Positions 45,402 through 48,710 of a DNA stretch of 48,710 bases are shown here, one piece after another. The stretch comes from Mycobacteriales bacterium (GTDB taxonomy: Bacteria; Actinomycetota; Actinomycetes; JAFAQI01): contig DASZRO010000121.1 in NCBI GenBank assembly GCA_035550055.1, positions 1 through 48,710 of the forward strand, given 5' to 3'. Numbering within the stretch: the stretch's first letter is position 1; each line of letters begins with the position of its first letter. Position numbers and translations under genes: made by a program. The notes beneath the pieces are model-generated. The model was not told the origin of the DNA and did not search any database. It was given only the letters and a program-made list of their open reading frames with translations.

Positions 45402-46227
45402 CGCCGTCTCCCTTGTCCGCCGTGCCGAGGTAGGCCTCGATGACCGCCGGATCACGCTGGACCTGCTCCGGCGTACCGCTCGCGATGACTCTGCCGAAAC
45501 TGAGGACGACCACCCATGTCGCCACCGACATGACGAGCTTCATGTCGTGCTCGATCAGCAGCACGGAGACGCCGAGCTCGGAGTTGATCCGGCGGATCAG
45601 GCTCGCCAGCTCGAGCTTCTCCGCCGGGTTCGTGCCCGCCGCGGGCTCGTCGAGCAGAAGCACCTGCGGCGCGGTCGCAAGCGCACGCGCGATCTCGAGG
45701 CGGCGCTGCTCGCCGTAGGACAGCGAGGAGGCGATCGCATCGTGCCGGCCGCTCAACCCGACGAAGTCGAGCAGCTCGAGGGCGCGGTCGGTGTTGGCCC
45801 GCTCCTCGCGGCGCGTACGCGGCAGGCCGAGCATCACGCTGATCGGGCCGGCACTGCCGCGCGAGTCGCCGCCGACCTTCACGTTCTCGACGGCGGTCAG
45901 CGCGTTGAACAGCCGGATGTTCTGAAACGTCCGACCGACGCCGAGCCGGGTGACGACGTGCGGCTTGCGGCCGGACAACGTCGCCGTCGACCCGCCGGCC
46001 TGATGCAAGGTGATCCGGCCCTCCTGGGGGACGTACACCCCGGTGAGGCAGTTGAACAGCGAGGTCTTCCCGGCGCCGTTGGGGCCGATGACCGCCATGA
46101 CCTCGCCGCGCGGTGCGGCGAGCGTGACATCCGCCAGGCTGGTGACCCCGCCGAACCGCAGCGTGATCCCCTCGACGGTGATCACCGGATCGGTCATGGG
46201 CGCAGCGACCGGCGCGGGGGCGGTCAC
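45385..46227 (-). CDS. livG: branched-chain amino-acid-type ABC transporter ATP-binding protein LivG
   Basis: This 280-residue ATPase is the LivG partner of LivF. Walker A is VIGPNGAGKTSLFNCLTGVY, the signature SSLSYGEQRRLEIARALATA, and Walker B VLLLDEPAAGTNPAEKLEL. The AAGTNP after Walker B and the C-terminal block FGRVIASGTPEQVQRDPAVI are LivG marks. Its ATG at 46227 overlaps the livM stop by four bases, and its end overlaps the livF start, so the set is coupled. The transported solute need not be an amino acid; urea, amides and aromatic acids use the same family. Confidence 0.95.
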   Translation of the reverse strand: MTAPAPVAAPMTDPVITVEGITLRFGGVTSLADVTLAAPRGEVMAVIGPNGAGKTSLFNCLTGVYVPQEGRITLHQAGGSTATLSGRKPHVVTRLGVGRTFQNIRLFNALTAVENVKVGGDSRGSAGPISVMLGLPRTRREERANTDRALELLDFVGLSGRHDAIASSLSYGEQRRLEIARALATAPQVLLLDEPAAGTNPAEKLELASLIRRINSELGVSVLLIEHDMKLVMSVATWVVVLSFGRVIASGTPEQVQRDPAVIEAYLGTADKGDGDAASG

Positions 46228-47576
46228 TGCTGCATCTCCTTCGGCAGGCCGAGCGCATCGGCTTCGCCGACACCGCCTTCGGCTTGCTTGATCTCCAATG
46301 CCCTGCGCCGGGACGGGATCATCCCCTGCGGCCGGAAGATCATCATGAGGATGATCAACATGCCGAAGTAGACGAACCGGTCAGCGGGCGGCACGGTGCT
46401 TCGCAGCTTCTCGGGCAGCCATTCGAGGAACGCCGCTCCGGCCAGGACTCCCCACATCGAGCCCATGCCGCCGAAGATCACGAACACCAGCACCAGGATG
46501 CTGGTCTGGACGATGAAGTCCTGGTCGGTGATGACGCTGACGTTGGAGGCGTACAGCACGCCGGCGAACCCGGACGTGGACGCCCCGATCGCAAATGCCA
46601 GCAGCTTGTAGCGCACCGTCGGGATGCCGGACGCCGCCGCTGCGACCTCATCCTCCCGGATCGCGGTCCAGGCCCGGCCGACCCGGGAGTTCTCCAACCG
46701 CCGGAACAGGAAGAAGACGAGCACGATGATGACGAGCAGCACCCAGTAGTACGGGAGCTGTTCGACGCCCCAGGTGTAGTGGATGCCGGCCGCGTGGATC
46801 GACAAGTGCGGGATGTTGAAGGCGCCGCTGTCGCCACCGGTGACGCTCGTCTTGTTGCGTACGAAGCTGTACGCGACCTCACCGAACCCGAGGGTGACGA
46901 TCGCCAGGTAGTCACCACGCAGCCGCAACGTCGGCGCGCCGAGGATCACGCCCGCGATCAAGGCCGCCACCACCGCGATCGGCAGGATCCAGAACGGGTT
47001 GAGCGTGAAGGGCGGGTGCACCGGCAGCCGGCCGGTGAAGTACGCCGTTGCGTAGCTGCCGACGGCGAAGAACGCGATGTAGCCGAGGTCGAGCAGACCG
47101 GCGAATCCGACGACGACGTTGAGTCCGAGCGCGAGCAACGCGAAGATGCCCATCTCCTGGACCAGGACCGTCTGCCAGAACCCGTTCAGGAACGGCGGCA
47201 CCGCCACCGCGACCGCGAGCACCGCTACGGGGACGGCGAACCGGCCCGCGGGATTGCCGCGCAGCGCCGCGGTCTTGCGCTCGACGAGCTCCCAACGGCG
47301 CAGGACCGCCGCGGAGAGCTGATCGCGACGTGGGCGGACGAGTTCGACGACGGCCCACACCACGAGGGCGGTCACGAGGAACGGGATCACGCGGGGGCGC
47401 AGGATCGAGTGCCGGAAGCCGTAGGAGTACGCGCTGCTGCTCCCGCCCGGCCCGCTGACCAGCGCGAGCACCAGCGCGACCGAGATCCAGCCGCCGAGCC
47501 GGCCACGAGCCCCCTGCGCCAGGTGGATCCTCACGCGGTCACCACCGGTGGCTGCTGCGTTCGCCTGCCCGGTCAT
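46224..47576 (-). CDS. livM: branched-chain amino-acid-type ABC transporter permease LivM
   Basis: This 450-residue permease has about ten membrane helices. Blocks LGLNVVVGFAGLLDLGYIAF, LRLRGDYLAIVTLGFGEVAY and SRVGRAWTAIREDEVAAAAS (the cytoplasmic loop that meets the ATPases) identify LivM. The first 120 residues are an extension with two extra hydrophobic segments, as in E. coli LivM. I start at the ATG at 47576 (MTGQANAAATGGDRVRIHLA), which overlaps the livH stop as ATGA. The frame stays open far upstream through livH but that part is a shadow. Confidence 0.95.
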   Translation of the reverse strand: MTGQANAAATGGDRVRIHLAQGARGRLGGWISVALVLALVSGPGGSSSAYSYGFRHSILRPRVIPFLVTALVVWAVVELVRPRRDQLSAAVLRRWELVERKTAALRGNPAGRFAVPVAVLAVAVAVPPFLNGFWQTVLVQEMGIFALLALGLNVVVGFAGLLDLGYIAFFAVGSYATAYFTGRLPVHPPFTLNPFWILPIAVVAALIAGVILGAPTLRLRGDYLAIVTLGFGEVAYSFVRNKTSVTGGDSGAFNIPHLSIHAAGIHYTWGVEQLPYYWVLLVIIVLVFFLFRRLENSRVGRAWTAIREDEVAAAASGIPTVRYKLLAFAIGASTSGFAGVLYASNVSVITDQDFIVQTSILVLVFVIFGGMGSMWGVLAGAAFLEWLPEKLRSTVPPADRFVYFGMLIILMMIFRPQGMIPSRRRALEIKQAEGGVGEADALGLPKEMQQ

Positions 47577-48499
47577 GCGGCACGCCCGAGGCTCTCGCCG
47601 AACAGACCGGTCGGCTTGATCATCAGCACGAGCACGAGCACGAGGAAGGCGATCGTGTCCGACCATTCGGTCTGGATGCAGGCCACCCCGAGTGACTCGA
47701 TGACGCCGAGCAGCAGTCCACCAACGACGGCGCCGCGGATGTTGCCGATACCGCCGAGCACCGCCGCCGTGAACGCCTTCAGGCCAGGGAAGAAGCCCAT
47801 GTTGAACTGCACGCTGTAGGCCATGCCGTAGAGAAAGCCGCCCGCGCCGCCGAGCAACCCGCCGAGAACGAACGTCGCGACGATGATCCTCTCGACGTTG
47901 ACACCCATCAGGCTCGCGGTCTCCGCGTCCTGCGCGACGGCGCGGATTCCCTGCCCGAGCCTCGTCCTGGCGATGACTTGGTCGACGATCAGGTAGAAGA
48001 CGGCGGCGACGCCGACGATGATCAGGTAGGTGTTCAGCACGGGGGCGCCGAAGACGTGGAACACCGCGTGCTGGTCGTAGAGCTGCGGCACCGAGATCGG
48101 GTTGTTGCCGAACTCCTTGCCGGCGAGGTTGAGCGCGAAGAACGACGCGCCGATCGCGCTGATCAGGAAGGCCAGCGGAGGTGCGCCACGCCGTCGAAGC
48201 GGCCGGTAGGCGACCCGTTCGAGGACGAACGCCGCGAGCCCTCCGACGACAGCTCCCGCAGCGACGCCAAGCGCGATCAGCCACACCGAGGTCCAGCCGT
48301 GCGGCGTACTGCTTCCCACGACTTCCTGGACCGCGAACAGCCCGCCGAAGGAGCCGCTCATGAAGACCTCGCTGTGCGCGAAGTTGATGAGCTGCAGGAC
48401 GCCGTAGACCAGCGTGTAGCCGAGTGCTACGAGCGCATAGACCGACCCGTTCTCAATGCCGCTGATCAACAGCGGCCAGAAGTTATGCGAGAAGCACAT
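47573..48499 (-). CDS. livH: branched-chain amino-acid-type ABC transporter permease LivH
   Basis: This 308-residue permease has eight hydrophobic segments. The start LLISGIENGSVYALVALGYT, then YGVLQLINFAHSEVFMSGSF, is the LivH pattern, and the cytoplasmic loop AVAQDAETASLMGVNVERII contacts the ATPases. GLKAFTAAVLGGIGNIRGAV lies near the end. The ATG at 48499 is separated from the substrate-binding protein gene by 109 bases containing a strong hairpin; livM follows with a 4-base overlap. Confidence 0.95.
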   Translation of the reverse strand: MCFSHNFWPLLISGIENGSVYALVALGYTLVYGVLQLINFAHSEVFMSGSFGGLFAVQEVVGSSTPHGWTSVWLIALGVAAGAVVGGLAAFVLERVAYRPLRRRGAPPLAFLISAIGASFFALNLAGKEFGNNPISVPQLYDQHAVFHVFGAPVLNTYLIIVGVAAVFYLIVDQVIARTRLGQGIRAVAQDAETASLMGVNVERIIVATFVLGGLLGGAGGFLYGMAYSVQFNMGFFPGLKAFTAAVLGGIGNIRGAVVGGLLLGVIESLGVACIQTEWSDTIAFLVLVLVLMIKPTGLFGESLGRAA

Positions 48500-48540
48500 C
48501 GGTCGCAGGCGCTCCCGGGTCGAACGGACGGCGCAACGCA

Positions 48541-48585
48541 GAGCGCCGCGGGACGGACGTTACAACGGTCCGGCCCGCGGCGCTC
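48541..48585 (-). terminator. strong hairpin between substrate-binding protein gene and livH
   Basis: Arms at 48541-48552 and 48574-48585 match over 12 bp; inside, CGGAC (48554-48558) pairs with GTCCG (48568-48572). No T run follows. It lies 24 bases past the binding-protein stop. In liv-type operons such a hairpin commonly protects or partly terminates the abundant binding-protein message, giving less of the membrane components; that is the likely role here. Confidence 0.72.
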
Positions 48586-48608
48586 CTATTGCCTGGCTTC
48601 GTACTCGG

Positions 48609-48710
48609 TCAGACCAGGTCGCTGATCTCGCCGAGATAAGCGATGTTGCCGTTCTTGACCTGGTACAGGTAGACCGCCGTGGACTTCAGCTCGTGGTTCG
48701 CGCCGAAGGA
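48609..48710 (-). CDS. ABC transporter substrate-binding protein, C-terminal fragment (cut by window edge)
   Basis: The last 33 codons of a gene that starts beyond the window are visible; they end YLYQVKNGNIAYLGEISDLV and a TGA at 48609. Such a tail (VYLYQVKNG followed by a Tyr/Leu-rich end) fits a periplasmic-binding-fold protein of the LivJ/LivK group, and the gene lies immediately upstream of livH on the same strand. In actinobacteria it would be a lipoprotein that captures solute outside the membrane. The ligand cannot be judged from this fragment. Confidence 0.75.
   Translation of the reverse strand, partial: SFGANHELKSTAVYLYQVKNGNIAYLGEISDLV

Noticed and set aside
46224-48284. 686-codon frame suggesting a LivM fused to an N-terminal domain
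   Set aside because: The first 236 codons overlap livH in another frame and are Arg-rich shadow; the ATG at 47576 overlapping the livH stop is the natural start.

Overview
The window is chromosomal DNA of a high-GC actinobacterium (Actinomycetota). The evidence is strong G/C third-codon bias, whiA next to yvcK, rapZ and uvrC, the order polA-rpsA-coaE-uvrB-uvrA, and frequent GTG/TTG starts. I cannot name the genus. The order of type IV pilus genes, a glycan locus and a small-GTPase module beside whiA suggests a Frankia/Sporichthya-like or other pilus-bearing lineage rather than Streptomyces or Mycobacterium; this is inference.

Region 1 (1-5452, minus strand) is a type IV pilus cluster transcribed pilB, pilT, pilC, prepilin. 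PilT carries an unusual Pro/Ala-rich N-terminal extension of about 200 residues.

Region 2 (5495-16735) is a surface-polysaccharide locus of mixed orientation. It holds an O-antigen ligase/polymerase-like protein, a polytopic GT-C-like protein, a fusion of a phosphoglycosyltransferase-type membrane domain with a DUF1972/GT4 glycosyltransferase, two GT4 enzymes, a methyltransferase, a Wzx-like flippase, a Pro-rich protein and a 2-oxoglutarate/Fe(II) (prolyl-hydroxylase-like) dioxygenase.

Region 3 (16738-19268, minus) encodes a Roadblock/LC7 protein, a DUF4388 (PATAN) protein and a Ras/MglA-like GTPase, and runs straight into the dioxygenase gene. This looks like a polarity or motility control module for the pili, with Pro-rich tails that the adjacent hydroxylase might modify.

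Region 4 (19353-27264, minus) is conserved housekeeping: uvrA, uvrC, rapZ, yvcK, whiA. Region 5 (27356-33365, plus) is a tightly overlapped series (metallo-beta-lactamase-fold hydrolase, TrmO-like tRNA methyltransferase, two tandem Tat-exported phospholipase C-type phosphoesterases), followed by a ZTP (pfl) riboswitch and glyA. Region 6 (33328-35032, minus) has a GT87-like membrane protein, an epimerase-like remnant and a small lipoprotein.

Region 7 (35111-43675) is uvrB, coaE, rpsA, a methyltransferase, polA and a thioesterase. Region 8 (43682-48710) has a GNAT acetyltransferase, a candidate intergenic small RNA with its own promoter and terminator, and a branched-chain amino-acid-type ABC transporter (livF, livG, livM, livH and the end of the substrate-binding protein gene). 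Two unusual intergenic tandem repeat arrays (31 bp x5 and about 24 bp x6) and several long perfect hairpins punctuate the gene ends.
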